DNA of 64,000 nucleotides from Thiocapsa roseopersicina (lineage in GTDB: Bacteria; Pseudomonadota; Gammaproteobacteria; Chromatiales; Chromatiaceae). The position numbers and the translations under genes were made by a program. Positions 52,701 through 61,609 of this stretch are shown piece by piece. Numbering within the stretch: the first letter of the stretch is position 1; the number at the start of each line of letters is the position of its first letter. Location of the stretch: assembly GCF_900106925.1 (NCBI RefSeq), contig NZ_FNNZ01000009.1, forward strand, positions 62,001-126,000. Direction: 5' to 3'. The notes beneath the pieces were generated by a model, which worked only from the letters and a program-made list of their open reading frames with translations, was not told where the DNA came from and ran no database searches.

Positions 52701-53495
52701 ATGATGACAGAGAACCCCGACAACGCCCTTGCGCGCATCCGTTTCGTCCTGGTCGAGCCCACCCTCGGCGGGAACATCGGGGCGGTGGCCAGGGCCATGA
52801 AGACCATGGGCCTCTCGCGACTGGAGCTGGTCGCACCCAAGCAGCTTCCGGATGCCGAGGCACTGGCCCGCGCCTGCGGAGCGGACGATCTGCTGCAGCA
52901 CGCAGGGATTCATGCGGACCTGCCCGCAGCCATCGCAGACTGTCGACTCGTGATCGGCACGAGCGCGCGCCGGCGCACGCTCGACTGGGAGACCCTGGAA
53001 CCGCCCGAAACTGCCCGGAGGCTCCTCGCGGAGGCCGCCGAGGGCGAGGCCGCGCTGCTGCTCGGGCGCGAGAGCTCCGGCCTGACCAATGCGGAGCTGG
53101 CGCGCTGCCAGTTTCTGGTCCACATCCCGACGAACCCGGACTTCAGCTCGCTCAACCTGGCGGCTGCGGCACAGGTCTTCGCCTACGAGATCCGCCGCTG
53201 TCGGCGCGAAGGTCTCTCCGAGCCGACGGGCGCACCCTCGAATGCCCTGTCGGGCGAGCCCGCGCGCGATCTCGCCACGGCGCAGGAGCTCGAGGGTCTG
53301 CACGCTCACCTGGCCGACACCCTGCGCGACATCGGCTTCGGCGACCCGGACAGCTCCAAGAAGCTGCTGCTGCGCCTGCGCCACCTCTTCAATCGCGCTC
53401 GCCCGGATCGCGTCGAGATCAACATCCTGCGCGGCATCCTGAGCGCCGCGCAGGGCCGCAAGAGCAGCAAACGGCCAACGCCTCCGACCGACTGA
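52701..53495 (+). CDS. trmJ: tRNA (cytidine/uridine-2'-O-)-methyltransferase TrmJ
   Basis: 264 aa. A SPOUT methyltransferase that modifies tRNA position 32. Motifs: RIRFVLVEPTLGGNIGAVARAMKTMGL (split: RFVLVEPTLGGNIGAVARA), LLLGRESSGLTN, and IPTNPDFSSLNLAAAAQVFAYE forming the knot. The C-terminal 100 residues are the usual helical extension. An ATG three bases later is an alternative start. It leads trmJ-cysE-iscR. Confidence 0.94.
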   Translation: MMTENPDNALARIRFVLVEPTLGGNIGAVARAMKTMGLSRLELVAPKQLPDAEALARACGADDLLQHAGIHADLPAAIADCRLVIGTSARRRTLDWETLEPPETARRLLAEAAEGEAALLLGRESSGLTNAELARCQFLVHIPTNPDFSSLNLAAAAQVFAYEIRRCRREGLSEPTGAPSNALSGEPARDLATAQELEGLHAHLADTLRDIGFGDPDSSKKLLLRLRHLFNRARPDRVEINILRGILSAAQGRKSSKRPTPPTD

Positions 53496-53516
53496 CTCGT
53501 TCAAAGGCTTGTATTT

Positions 53517-54284
53517 ATGTTCGAACGATTGAAGGAAGACATCGCCTGCGTCTTCGAGCGCGACCCGGCAGCGCGCACCGCATTCGAGGTCTTCACCACC
53601 TACCCGGGACTGCACGCGGTGCTGGTCCATCGGCTGACGCACCGGCTGTGGAAACGCAATCTCAAGTGGCTCGCCCGCGTGCTCTCCAATCTGGCGCGAC
53701 TCTTCACCGGAATCGAGATCCATCCGGGCGCCGTGATCGGCCGACGCTTCTTCATCGATCACGGCATGGGTGTGGTAATCGGCGAAACGGCGGTGATCGG
53801 CGACGACTGCACCCTCTATCACGGGGTGACCCTGGGCGGCACCACCTGGCAAAAAGGCAAGCGCCATCCGACCCTTGGGCGCGATGTCGTCGTCGGCGCC
53901 GGGGCCAAGGTCCTGGGCCCGCTCCTGATCGGCGACGGCGTGCGCATCGGCTCGAATGCCGTGGTCGTGAAGTCGGTCCCGGCGGGCGCGACGGTCGTCG
54001 GCGTCCCCGGTCGCATCATCGAGCCGGCGAAGGACGCGACCACTCGCCGGCGCGCCGACACCGCCAAGCGGATCGGCTTCGATGCCTACGGCGCGACACG
54101 CGACGCCCCCGATCCGATCGCCAACGCCATCAACCGCATGCTCGACCACATCCACCACATGGACCAGCGCGTCGAGCAGATGTCCAGAGCCCTCGAAAGC
54201 CGCGGCATCATGCAGCACTTCGAGCACGACCCCACGCTCGACGCGGTCGAGATCCCGCCCGCAACCGACTCGGACTCGGTTTAA
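53517..54284 (+). CDS. cysE: Serine O-acetyltransferase
   Basis: 255 aa. It makes O-acetylserine, the cysteine precursor. The helical N-terminal part ([20 protein letters not shown]) is followed by left-handed beta-helix hexapeptides with [23 protein letters not shown] in parts and [17 protein letters not shown]-terminal tail carries [19 protein letters not shown]. The linkage to iscR supplies cysteine near iron-sulfur assembly, as in other gammaproteobacteria. Confidence 0.95.
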   Translation: MFERLKEDIACVFERDPAARTAFEVFTTYPGLHAVLVHRLTHRLWKRNLKWLARVLSNLARLFTGIEIHPGAVIGRRFFIDHGMGVVIGETAVIGDDCTLYHGVTLGGTTWQKGKRHPTLGRDVVVGAGAKVLGPLLIGDGVRIGSNAVVVKSVPAGATVVGVPGRIIEPAKDATTRRRADTAKRIGFDAYGATRDAPDPIANAINRMLDHIHHMDQRVEQMSRALESRGIMQHFEHDPTLDAVEIPPATDSDSV

Positions 54285-54306
54285 TCGCAATTTCGGTATG
54301 GATTAA

Positions 54307-54335
54307 TTGATCGCCGTGGTCGGGTACCGTATCAT
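54307..54335 (+). promoter_or_regulatory. Sigma-70-like promoter for iscR
   Basis: TTGATC (54307-54312), a 17-base spacer and TATCAT (54330-54335), 34 bases before the GTG start. An IscR-binding box probably overlaps it but I could not assign one with certainty. Confidence 0.6.
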
Positions 54336-54369
54336 GCTGTGGGATATCGATTAACGGAGCGAGGTGCTC

Positions 54370-54852
54370 GTGAGACTGACAACGAAGGGCCGCTATGCGG
54401 TCACGGCAATGCTCGATCTGGCCATCCATCAGGGCCAAGGCCCCATCGCGTTGGCCGACATTGCCCAACGCCAAGGCATTTCACTGTCCTACCTCGAGCA
54501 GCTGTTCGCGAAGCTGCGACGGCGCTCACTCGTTACCAGCGTCCGCGGGCCGGGCGGCGGGTACAACCTGGCCCGCCAGGCAGCCGACATCCATATCGCC
54601 GAGGTGATCGCCGCGGTCGACGAGAACGTCGACACGACCCGCTGCGGCGGCGCACACAACTGCCAAAACAACGGCCCCTGCCTGACCCACGATCTCTGGC
54701 ATGACTTGAGCGACCGCATCTACGACTATCTCAACCACATCAGCCTGCAGCAGCTCGTGGACCGCCGGGACGAAACCGGTAACCGCCCGGGCACAACCTG
54801 CACGGCGGTCGATGTCAAGCTCGGCGTTCAGCGCATCGTCGCGAACGCCTGA
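54370..54852 (+). CDS. iscR: Iron-sulfur cluster regulator IscR (Rrf2 family)
   Basis: 160 aa. Winged-helix N-domain [18 protein letters not shown] with [13 protein letters not shown]; cluster ligands C-x5-C-x5-C-x2-H ([16 protein letters not shown]) are all present, so 2Fe-2S sensing is expected. The start is GTG at 54370, which matches the family's first residues and has GAGG six bases upstream. Normally it heads iscSUA-hscBA-fdx; here the next gene is a degenerate hscB. Confidence 0.95.
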   Translation: MRLTTKGRYAVTAMLDLAIHQGQGPIALADIAQRQGISLSYLEQLFAKLRRRSLVTSVRGPGGGYNLARQAADIHIAEVIAAVDENVDTTRCGGAHNCQNNGPCLTHDLWHDLSDRIYDYLNHISLQQLVDRRDETGNRPGTTCTAVDVKLGVQRIVANA

Positions 54853-54883
54853 AGCGGAGCAGGCCCTCGCGGCCTCGTTGTAC

Positions 54884-54917
54884 GAGACCGACGCCTTCCG
54901 AGCCGAAGGCGCGTCTC
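54884..54917 (+). terminator. Hairpin after iscR
   Basis: CGCCTTC (54892-54898) / GAAGGCG (54905-54911), extended by GAGAC (54884-54888) / GTCTC (54913-54917) with a small internal loop. No T-run. It lies in the 162-base gap where iscS would begin and may end iscR transcripts. Confidence 0.45.
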
Positions 54918-55014
54918 GACCTCGCCGCAACGATGCTCTGCGCTTGCCTTCGGTGACCTGCACGCACTAGGATTCGATCTCGGTTGTCGGATTCCGGGTC
55001 GAGGCGCGCCGCAG

Positions 55015-55590
55015 GTGGCAACGATCTCCGCCGTTGTGGACGGCTCCAAAAACTATTTCAATCTCTTCGATCTTCCGATCGCGTTTGTTGTCGACCAATC
55101 CCGCCTGTCCGAGCGCTACCGTGCACTGCTCGACGGGGACGCCGCAACATCCTACGGCGATCCGCGATCGGCCCACGACTCGGCGCCGGAGCAGTCGCCG
55201 ATCGAGATCGAGCTGGCTTACCGGACCTTGCTCGATCCCCTGGCGCGGGCCGCCTACCTGCTCGATCTCCTGGATTGTCGAAGCGAAGGCTATGGGGCGA
55301 GCGCCGGCGAATACGGCGCCCTCGGGGGCTTCCTGATGGCCGAGATCGAGCTGCGCGAAAGCCTCGACGAGGCGGCAAGCCGGCCGGATTCGGCTGCCGC
55401 GGTGGCCGGAATCCTGACCGATCTCGCCGAGCAGGGTGCCTCTTTGGAGAAGGATCTACAGCGCGTGCTCGCCGATCCGTCGCCGCAGAATCTGACCGCC
55501 GCACGGGAGATCCTTCGACGACTTGAGCTCGTCGGTACCTGTCGGCGTGATGCGGAGGACCGTCGAGCGGCATTGACGTCCCGGGTCTGA
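55015..55590 (+). CDS. HscB-like co-chaperone with lost HPD motif
   Basis: 191 aa from a GTG with no strong ribosome site. The protein is clearly HscB-like: NYFNLFDLP, LSERYRALL, IELAYRTLLDPLARAAYLLDLL, and FLMAEIELRESLDEA in the C-domain. The loop that should read HPDKF is replaced by SYGDPRSAHDSAPEQ, so the J-domain contact that triggers HscA ATPase is absent. No iscU or hscA is nearby. It is either a decaying relic or a repurposed scaffold-binding protein. Confidence 0.75.
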   Translation: MATISAVVDGSKNYFNLFDLPIAFVVDQSRLSERYRALLDGDAATSYGDPRSAHDSAPEQSPIEIELAYRTLLDPLARAAYLLDLLDCRSEGYGASAGEYGALGGFLMAEIELRESLDEAASRPDSAAAVAGILTDLAEQGASLEKDLQRVLADPSPQNLTAAREILRRLELVGTCRRDAEDRRAALTSRV

Positions 55591-55666
55591 GCGATGCCGT
55601 CGAGCCCCCCGGCGATCGCCCGACCCGGGACGGATCGGGCCGAGCGACGCGCAGCGCCTATCGGAC

Positions 55667-56095
55667 TCAGCACTGCTCCCAAGGCAGGCCCCGAAAGCGC
55701 CAACCGCCCTGGGTGCTTCTATGGTGCTGCTCGTCGAGATCGCCCTCGAAGCCCTCGTCGACGTGATAGACGGCCTTGAGCCCGTCCTGGACCAGCGCTT
55801 TGCCGGCTTCGAGCGAGCGCTTGCCGCTGCGACAGATCAGGATGACGGGAGCGCACGGCCCGCCCGGCTCGCAGACGGCGCCGCCGAGCAACAGCTTGCG
55901 GATCTCGGTCACGAAGTGCGGGTTGACCACCCAATCCGGCTCGTCGATCCAGGGGACATGCACGGCACCCTTGGGATGGCCCACGAACAGAAACTCCATC
56001 GAGGAGCGGATATCCACCAGGACCGCCTGTGGATGCTCTTCGAGCATCTCGAAGGCCTCTTGGGGTGTCAGTGGTCTCGGATGATCATCGTTCAC
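55667..56095 (-). CDS. Rhodanese-like sulfurtransferase domain protein
   Basis: 142 aa, one rhodanese domain. AVLVDIRSSMEFLFVGHPKGAVHVPW is followed by the active-site loop ILICRSGKRS, with the catalytic Cys, and a tail HVDEGFEGDLDEQHHRSTQGGWRFRGLPW seen in a conserved proteobacterial subgroup. It may move sulfane sulfur. The start is GTG at 56095, with GAGG nine bases upstream. Confidence 0.9.
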   Translation of the reverse strand: MNDDHPRPLTPQEAFEMLEEHPQAVLVDIRSSMEFLFVGHPKGAVHVPWIDEPDWVVNPHFVTEIRKLLLGGAVCEPGGPCAPVILICRSGKRSLEAGKALVQDGLKAVYHVDEGFEGDLDEQHHRSTQGGWRFRGLPWEQC

Positions 56096-56286
56096 GCGGG
56101 GATACCTCGTTTGGTGGTTGTCGTTTTAGTCGTTGCTCGCCGCGTCGGCCCCGGTGCAGACAGGCCCCCGTGGAAACATGCGGCGGTCAGCAGTTTATCA
56201 AGCAACTCGGATCTGTCATCCGAATCGGAGGTGCGACGCAACATCGTACCCGACGGGGATCGACCGGACGCGAAGAATGAAAGGAG

Positions 56287-57279
56287 ATGGGTTTGGGACA
56301 CAAGGCGCAATCCGTCGAACGACCGAGCAGCGCAGGCGTAAAAGATGCCTTGGTACGCAACCTCATGCATCTGCTGGCCCGATTGCCGCTCGGCGTACTG
56401 CAACGCCTCGGCTCGGGCATCGGGCTGCTGATCGGGTCATGGCCGAACAAGCAAAGACGCAACGCACTCATCAATATCGCACTCTGCTTCCCCGCGCTCG
56501 ACGGGAAGGAGCAGGTCCGTTTGCGCAACCAAAATCTGCGCGAGTTCGGCAAGACCTATGTCGAGATCGCTCATCTGTGGTTGCGGCCGGCGGACGAGGT
56601 GCTCGCGCTGGTGCGCGAGGTGAGAGGGGGCGAGCTGTTGGAGCGGCGCGAGGGCAAGGGCTTGATCGTGCTCTCCCCGCACCTGGGCGCCTGGGAGCTG
56701 GCAGGGTTACACCTCGCGGCACAGGGCCCGACGGCCATCTTCTACAAGCCGCAGCAATATCTCGACGACATGATCCTCGCCTCTCGCGCACGCAGCGGCG
56801 CCGAGCTGGCGCCGATCACGGCGAAGGGCATCCGGGTACTTGTCCAGGCGCTGGAGCGCGGCGATTACGTCGGCATCCTACCCGATCAGGAGCCCAAGGC
56901 CGACAAAGGCGCTGTCTTCGCGCCATTCTTCGGGATTCCGGCCTTCACCATGCTCCTGGTCAACCGACTGTCGCGCCGCACGGGCGCGCCCGTGATCTTC
57001 ATGTTCGCGGAACGTTTGAAGGGAGCAAAGGGCTTCAGGATGCACTGCATCCCCGCTCCGGCCGGAATCGCCAGCGAGGACGACATCGAGGCAGCGACCG
57101 CCTTGAACAAAGGGATCGAGCAGTGCGTCTCGGTCTGCCCGGAGCAATACGTTTGGCCCTACAAGCGCTTTAGACGGCGCCCGAACGGCGCCCCGGGGAT
57201 CTACAACGGACCGCTTTCGGATCGCCATACACTCGCACAGGTGTCGCGATTACACCGGAGGATGTCGGAAGTGACGTGA
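56287..57279 (+). CDS. Lipid A biosynthesis acyltransferase (LpxL/HtrB-like)
   Basis: 330 aa. A membrane-facing N-terminal helix (LMHLLARLPLGVLQRLGSGIGLLIGSW) and the catalytic H-x4-D/E motif SPHLGAWE are present, with DQEPKADKGAVFAPFFG downstream. It adds secondary acyl chains to lipid A. AAGGAG directly abuts the ATG at 56287, which is too close; a TTG six bases later (56293) may be the real start. Confidence 0.9.
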   Translation: MGLGHKAQSVERPSSAGVKDALVRNLMHLLARLPLGVLQRLGSGIGLLIGSWPNKQRRNALINIALCFPALDGKEQVRLRNQNLREFGKTYVEIAHLWLRPADEVLALVREVRGGELLERREGKGLIVLSPHLGAWELAGLHLAAQGPTAIFYKPQQYLDDMILASRARSGAELAPITAKGIRVLVQALERGDYVGILPDQEPKADKGAVFAPFFGIPAFTMLLVNRLSRRTGAPVIFMFAERLKGAKGFRMHCIPAPAGIASEDDIEAATALNKGIEQCVSVCPEQYVWPYKRFRRRPNGAPGIYNGPLSDRHTLAQVSRLHRRMSEVT

Positions 57280-57313
57280 GCACATCCCTGTGCTCGGTCG
57301 GACGGCCCCGCGA

Positions 57314-57625
57314 TCAGGTGATCTTGTCGGCCGCGTTCTGAGTCTCGCCCATGTTGTCGGTCCAGGTGATCTCGATCGGATCACCGACCTCGCCGCCCTT
57401 GAACTTGAACGCCAGATAGGGGTTCTTGGAAATGCCGCCGCTCCAGTTGGCGGTCATCACGACCTGATCCTTGGATTTGCAGACGACTTCCTGGATGAAG
57501 TGCGCAGGAACCAGCTCGCCGGTCTTGCTGTCCTTTCGCAGCCCGGTTTCCATCGGGTGACTCATCAAGCACTTGACTTCGGTCTCGCCGTCTTTGAGCT
57601 TGGCGCGGATCTTGATGTCTGACAT
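57314..57625 (-). CDS. soxZ: Thiosulfate oxidation carrier complex protein SoxZ
   Basis: 103 aa. IKIRAKLKDGETEVKCLMSHPMETG and AHFIQEVVCK identify SoxZ; the fold is immunoglobulin-like with no signal of its own. It forms the SoxYZ heterodimer that carries sulfur intermediates during thiosulfate oxidation and is exported with SoxY. It follows soxY by 54 bases. Confidence 0.95.
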   Translation of the reverse strand: MSDIKIRAKLKDGETEVKCLMSHPMETGLRKDSKTGELVPAHFIQEVVCKSKDQVVMTANWSGGISKNPYLAFKFKGGEVGDPIEITWTDNMGETQNAADKIT

Positions 57626-57679
57626 CTCTGTATACCTCGAGTTTGGTGTCTATGCCGTGTCCCGCGGGGAGCGACTCGA

Positions 57680-58153
57680 TCAGCCGCCGCAGCCGCCGAT
57701 GGTGACCTTCACTTCCTTGGCATTGCTGTAGAGCTTGTCGCCGGTCTGGACCACGGCGACGACGTTGGAGGTCTTGGCCATCTTGATCCGGGTAGACACG
57801 AAGGGGACCGCGGACTCTCCCAAATCGAACGACGCAATGAGCGGCGTCTGGTTCTGGTCGGCAACGATCGCGATCGACTTGACACCTGCCATGTCCGTCT
57901 CGACGGTGACCGGCACGACTGCACCGTTTTCGGCGATATCCGGGGCCTTGATCTTGATCGCCTCGCTGGTCTCGGCGGCATCCGATCCCATCAGGCTCGT
58001 CAGGGCTGTCGGCAGATCCTTCGCATGGAAGGCCGCCTCGTTCCAGCTCGCAAGGACCAGGCTGGGGGACAGCAGACCGGCGCCGACAGCAACTCCGACG
58101 GTACCTGCGGCGAGTGAACCCTTGAGCAGGATTCGACGTTTTGCATCGATCAT
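57680..58153 (-). CDS. soxY: Thiosulfate oxidation carrier protein SoxY
   Basis: 157 aa. A Tat signal with RRILLKG is followed by a hydrophobic segment ending LVLA. The C-terminal swinging arm GGCGG carries C155, to which sulfur intermediates are bound. AGGAGA lies six bases before the ATG. No soxB, soxXA or soxCD adjoins, as in purple sulfur bacteria where soxYZ is often separate. Confidence 0.95.
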   Translation of the reverse strand: MIDAKRRILLKGSLAAGTVGVAVGAGLLSPSLVLASWNEAAFHAKDLPTALTSLMGSDAAETSEAIKIKAPDIAENGAVVPVTVETDMAGVKSIAIVADQNQTPLIASFDLGESAVPFVSTRIKMAKTSNVVAVVQTGDKLYSNAKEVKVTIGGCGG

Positions 58154-58561
58154 GGGACATCTCCTATGGAGCATGGGTGGGTGTACTGGGATGCATTGAG
58201 CATCGCGCGCGTCGGGGCAGGTTGCGGCCGAAGCCGAACCGATGCCCCCGATAGGCCGGTTCGACAAACATGCAAGCACTCGGGATATTTGTCGGGTTCG
58301 ATCGACTCGGGTGCCGGCTCTCGTCCGAGATTCGGATATGGCGGCGTGGACGCCCGAGTCCTCGCGGCCCGATCCGACTCGCGTGGGGTATGAACGGTGA
58401 AATCCTCCACATCTTTTCGATCTTATTATGCGGTCGGCCGACGGCCGCCTTTTCGGCGGAAACTTCCAATACAACCGGCTTTAAATCCGCTCGTTCGAGT
58501 GCTAACCCGACATCGACACCCGGACAATGTTACCTCAGTCCTACCGGACTTGGAACGCTCT
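58154..58561. other. 408-base region upstream of soxYZ
   Basis: No gene recognised. It must hold the soxYZ promoter. CCGCC (58445-58449) / GGCGG (58455-58459) with loop TTTTC is a small hairpin, next to the GC palindrome near 58435. It could end bepA transcripts, but evidence is weak. Confidence 0.45.
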
Positions 58562-60070
58562 TCATCGCACGTTCGGGGTCGCCGCGCGCAGGGGGTTCCC
58601 GCCCCGCCGCTTCTCGTCGCGCTCTTCTTCACGCCATGCATCGAGGCGAACCTGAATCTGCGCCGCCTCGTGATATGGGACGTCGGGCCGACGCAAGGCC
58701 AGCTCGAGATGCCGAATGGCGGGCTCGAGGTCGCCTTCGACATAGAGCTTCTCCGCACGATAACGATCGACGGTCGACCGATCGCCAGCCTTGGTCGCCG
58801 CCTGCACGAGCGCCTCGTAGAGCATGGCGTTGGCCGGCCGCACACGCACGACGGCCTTGAACTCGTCCACCGCACGCGCGGGCTGACCCGCGGACATGAG
58901 GGCCTCCGCGTAGGCGACCCGTAAAGGCCACTGACCGGGGAAGAGGCTCACCGCCTGTTTCAGATGTGCCAAGGCGTCGGCACTGTTGCCGAGCGCGAGA
59001 TCGAGCTCGGCGTCCAGGACAACGAATTCGGCCTGGCTCGGATGGGCCACGATCAGCTTGTCGCTCTCGCGCTTCGCCTCGGTAAACCGTCGCGCGCGCT
59101 GCAGTGCGAGGGCATAGCCGTAACGCTCGGCAATCTCTTCGCGAAAACGCCCACCCCGCAAGGTGTCCTCGAAATGCGCAACGGACTGCTCGGCTCGCCG
59201 ATAAGAGCGCTCGCGCAGCTTGGCGCGCGTCAGCTGAAATCGCAGGCTATCCGGGCGCTGACGCACGCCGAAGCTCTCGGCACGCCCGAGTGAGTCAGAG
59301 ATGCGATCGGCCGTCACCGGATGCGTGCGCAGGAACTCCGGGGCGTTCGACTCGTAGACCCGCGTGGCCTTGGCGAGTCGCTCGAAGAAGCCGGCCATCG
59401 CGAAGGGGTCGTGACCGGCACCGGCCAGCGCCTGGATCCCGATGCGGTCCGCCTCCTTCTCGTTGTCGCGCGTGAAGTTGATCTGGCGCTGGAGCGCGGC
59501 GGCCTGCACGCCGGCGATGGCCGCGGCCCCGGCGTCGGGCGAGACCTGAGCGCCGAGGATGGCCGCGGCGATGAGCAAGGCAGTCGTCGGCAGACTGAGC
59601 TTGCTCTGATCCTCGAACGAGCGCATCAGGTGGCGCTGGGTGACATGGGCTATCTCATGGGCCATCACGGCGGCGAGCTCGCTCTCGGTCTCCGCCGCCA
59701 AGACCAGTCCGGCGTAGATGCCGATATAGCCGCCGGGCCCCGCAAACGCGTTGACCACAGGTTCGTCGATCAGGAAGAAGGAAAAGTTGCCCCCGGCGGT
59801 TCGATCGGCCTCGACCAAGGCGGTACCCAAGGACTCGATATAGCTTGTGGCGAGCGGATCGTCCATCACGGGGAGGGCGTTGCGCACGCTGCGCATGAAG
59901 AGCTTGCCGAGCCGCGCCTCGGCGGACCGGGTCATCATGCTGTCCGAGGAGCTGCCCATATCGGGAAGACTGTAGGCATCGGCCGACACCGACGTAGATA
60001 CGACCGCCAAGAGCGCAAACCCGCCCAACGCCAACCGCCGAAACCGACCGATAAACATACGGATCATCAT
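58562..60070 (-). CDS. BepA-like M48 metalloprotease with TPR repeats
   Basis: 502 aa from this ATG. A signal peptide (FIGRFRRLALGGFALLAVVSTSVSADA, split at the core) leads to an M48 domain with H-E-x-x-H (MAHEIAHVTQRH) and the distal E in DNEKEADRIG. The C-terminal half has TPR helices (about 310-480). In E. coli BepA supervises LptD and outer-membrane protein assembly. An ATG at 60121 with AAAGGG seven bases upstream would add 17 residues and may be the true start. Confidence 0.88.
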   Translation of the reverse strand: MMIRMFIGRFRRLALGGFALLAVVSTSVSADAYSLPDMGSSSDSMMTRSAEARLGKLFMRSVRNALPVMDDPLATSYIESLGTALVEADRTAGGNFSFFLIDEPVVNAFAGPGGYIGIYAGLVLAAETESELAAVMAHEIAHVTQRHLMRSFEDQSKLSLPTTALLIAAAILGAQVSPDAGAAAIAGVQAAALQRQINFTRDNEKEADRIGIQALAGAGHDPFAMAGFFERLAKATRVYESNAPEFLRTHPVTADRISDSLGRAESFGVRQRPDSLRFQLTRAKLRERSYRRAEQSVAHFEDTLRGGRFREEIAERYGYALALQRARRFTEAKRESDKLIVAHPSQAEFVVLDAELDLALGNSADALAHLKQAVSLFPGQWPLRVAYAEALMSAGQPARAVDEFKAVVRVRPANAMLYEALVQAATKAGDRSTVDRYRAEKLYVEGDLEPAIRHLELALRRPDVPYHEAAQIQVRLDAWREEERDEKRRGGNPLRAATPNVR

Positions 60071-60210
60071 GGTTTGGTGAGACGCAACGCGCCCCTCGTA
60101 GTTCCTCAAAGCGCGCGCCATGCACGACCCTTTCCGGTTTCGACGGCCAACACGTCCCCACGATCCGCGACGCTCATTCCGTGCACGCTCTCCGAACGCA
60201 ATAGTCCATC

Positions 60211-60292
60211 TAAACCGCGTCGTGCCGAGGCTGTTGATCCCGCCATCGCCCAAGCCACCTCGATAAGCTCATGGCGCTCCGGACGCGGTTTA
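60211..60292. repeat. 82-bp palindrome-ended repeat, copy E
   Basis: TAAACCGCGTC (60211) and GACGCGGTTTA (to 60292) are perfect 11-bp inverted repeats, a GTC variant of the family end. The minus-strand TAA at 60290-60292 is the stop codon of the VWA-type gene. It lies 90 bases upstream of the bepA-like gene. Confidence 0.8.
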
Positions 60293-61609
60293 GTTGAGCT
60301 GAATGCGCTGCCCCCAAGGCACCTTACCACGCCCCTTGACCAGCCAGATCACCGGAAACGACGGCTCGACCGGCGGAAACTCCCCTTGGGCATCGGTGAA
60401 GTAGACCAGAAGATCCGGGCGGAGACCCTCGCGATCGATCCACTGAAAGACCGGGCGAAAGCTGGTGCCCCCGCCGCCGCGGATCGTCTCGGGCAGCCGG
60501 AAGCTCTCCCAAGGCTCGAACCGAAACGGCGCACCTTCACACAAGGCCGCATCGCAGGGCAAGAGGGTCACGCGGGCGCGCACCTGGCCCTTGAGCGCGT
60601 CGATCTCGCCGATGAATTCCTCCAGCTCCGCCGCCTGGATCGAGCCCGAGGTATCGACGGCGACAACCAGGTCGGTCTGCTGGGCACGCAGACTCGGCCT
60701 GATGAAGTCGCCGGCCCGGCGCGACGGGCGCGCGTAGCTGTAGTCCTCGCGCGAGACGGCCGTCATATAGCGGGCCAGCAGCATCCGCCAGGGCAGGCGC
60801 GGCTGCAGGAGATGGTCGATCATGCGAGCCATCTCGCGGCCGAGCTTGCCGGCCTGCTGCGCCTGTTGAGCAGCCCCGGCGAGACGCTGTTGCCATTGCA
60901 CCGAGAGCGTCTCCTGCTCGTCCGGGGTCAGGGGATTGGGCTCGGGCTGGGATTGCCCGAGGCCGCTGTCGGGCCCGCCGGATTGATCGGGTTGCGCCGA
61001 GCGGTTCGCCCCCTGCCCTTCTTCGGACTCGCCCTGTTGCGATTGCGGCTGCTCCGGCTGGCGATCGAGATCCTTCTCGCTCATGCCGGAGCGGCTGCCG
61101 CCCTGCCGGCTATCGCGATCGTAGGCGTGCGTGTCCAGGGTCTCGGACTCATCGTTGTCGTCGATGAGCGGGTAGATCTCCTCGGCGGTCATGCCCTTGT
61201 AGGGCGGCATCACCAAGGCGTTCGGCGGCGGCGTCAGACCCTCGTCGATCAAGAGCGGATTGATCGCGTAATCACAGGCGAGATCCCACTTATGTTTGAT
61301 GCGATGCTGTCGCCGCGCGAAATGCGACAGCGCGCAGTGCAGGGCCTCGTGCGCAAGCATGAACTGGGTCTGGTCGAGGCTCAGGCTCGCGATGTACTCG
61401 GGGTTGTAGTAGAAGGCACGCGCATCGGTCGCCGTGGTCGGGCACCACTCGGGGTTCGACGCATGCATGGGCAGGCGCAGCACCAAGGCCCCGAGAAAGG
61501 GCTTGTCCAGGATCAAGCGCGTACGGGCCGCCGCGAGCTTGGTCTCGATCACACGCCGCTCGGCATCGGATACCGCCGCGCTACCCGCACTGCCGGCACC
61601 GCTACTCAT
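60290..61609 (-). CDS. VWA-like/DUF2201 predicted metallopeptidase-type protein
   Basis: 439 aa. The N-terminal half has a zinc-like HEALHCALSH motif, as in DUF2201 putative metallopeptidases, then a Gln/Ser/Gly-rich linker (about 165-225). The C-terminal 150 residues form a VWA domain with the MIDAS motif DTSGS and TDAQGE. It is the typical partner of a MoxR AAA+ ATPase; together such pairs remodel or insert cofactors into target proteins, which are unknown here. It overlaps the ATPase gene by eight bases and ends in repeat E. Confidence 0.85.
   Translation of the reverse strand: MSSGAGSAGSAAVSDAERRVIETKLAAARTRLILDKPFLGALVLRLPMHASNPEWCPTTATDARAFYYNPEYIASLSLDQTQFMLAHEALHCALSHFARRQHRIKHKWDLACDYAINPLLIDEGLTPPPNALVMPPYKGMTAEEIYPLIDDNDESETLDTHAYDRDSRQGGSRSGMSEKDLDRQPEQPQSQQGESEEGQGANRSAQPDQSGGPDSGLGQSQPEPNPLTPDEQETLSVQWQQRLAGAAQQAQQAGKLGREMARMIDHLLQPRLPWRMLLARYMTAVSREDYSYARPSRRAGDFIRPSLRAQQTDLVVAVDTSGSIQAAELEEFIGEIDALKGQVRARVTLLPCDAALCEGAPFRFEPWESFRLPETIRGGGGTSFRPVFQWIDREGLRPDLLVYFTDAQGEFPPVEPSFPVIWLVKGRGKVPWGQRIQLN

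Noticed and set aside
54274-54284. CGGTTTAA at the cysE end resembling a repeat terminus
   Set aside because: No partner end lies 80-90 bases away in either direction and the bases are part of normal cysE codons; likely chance.
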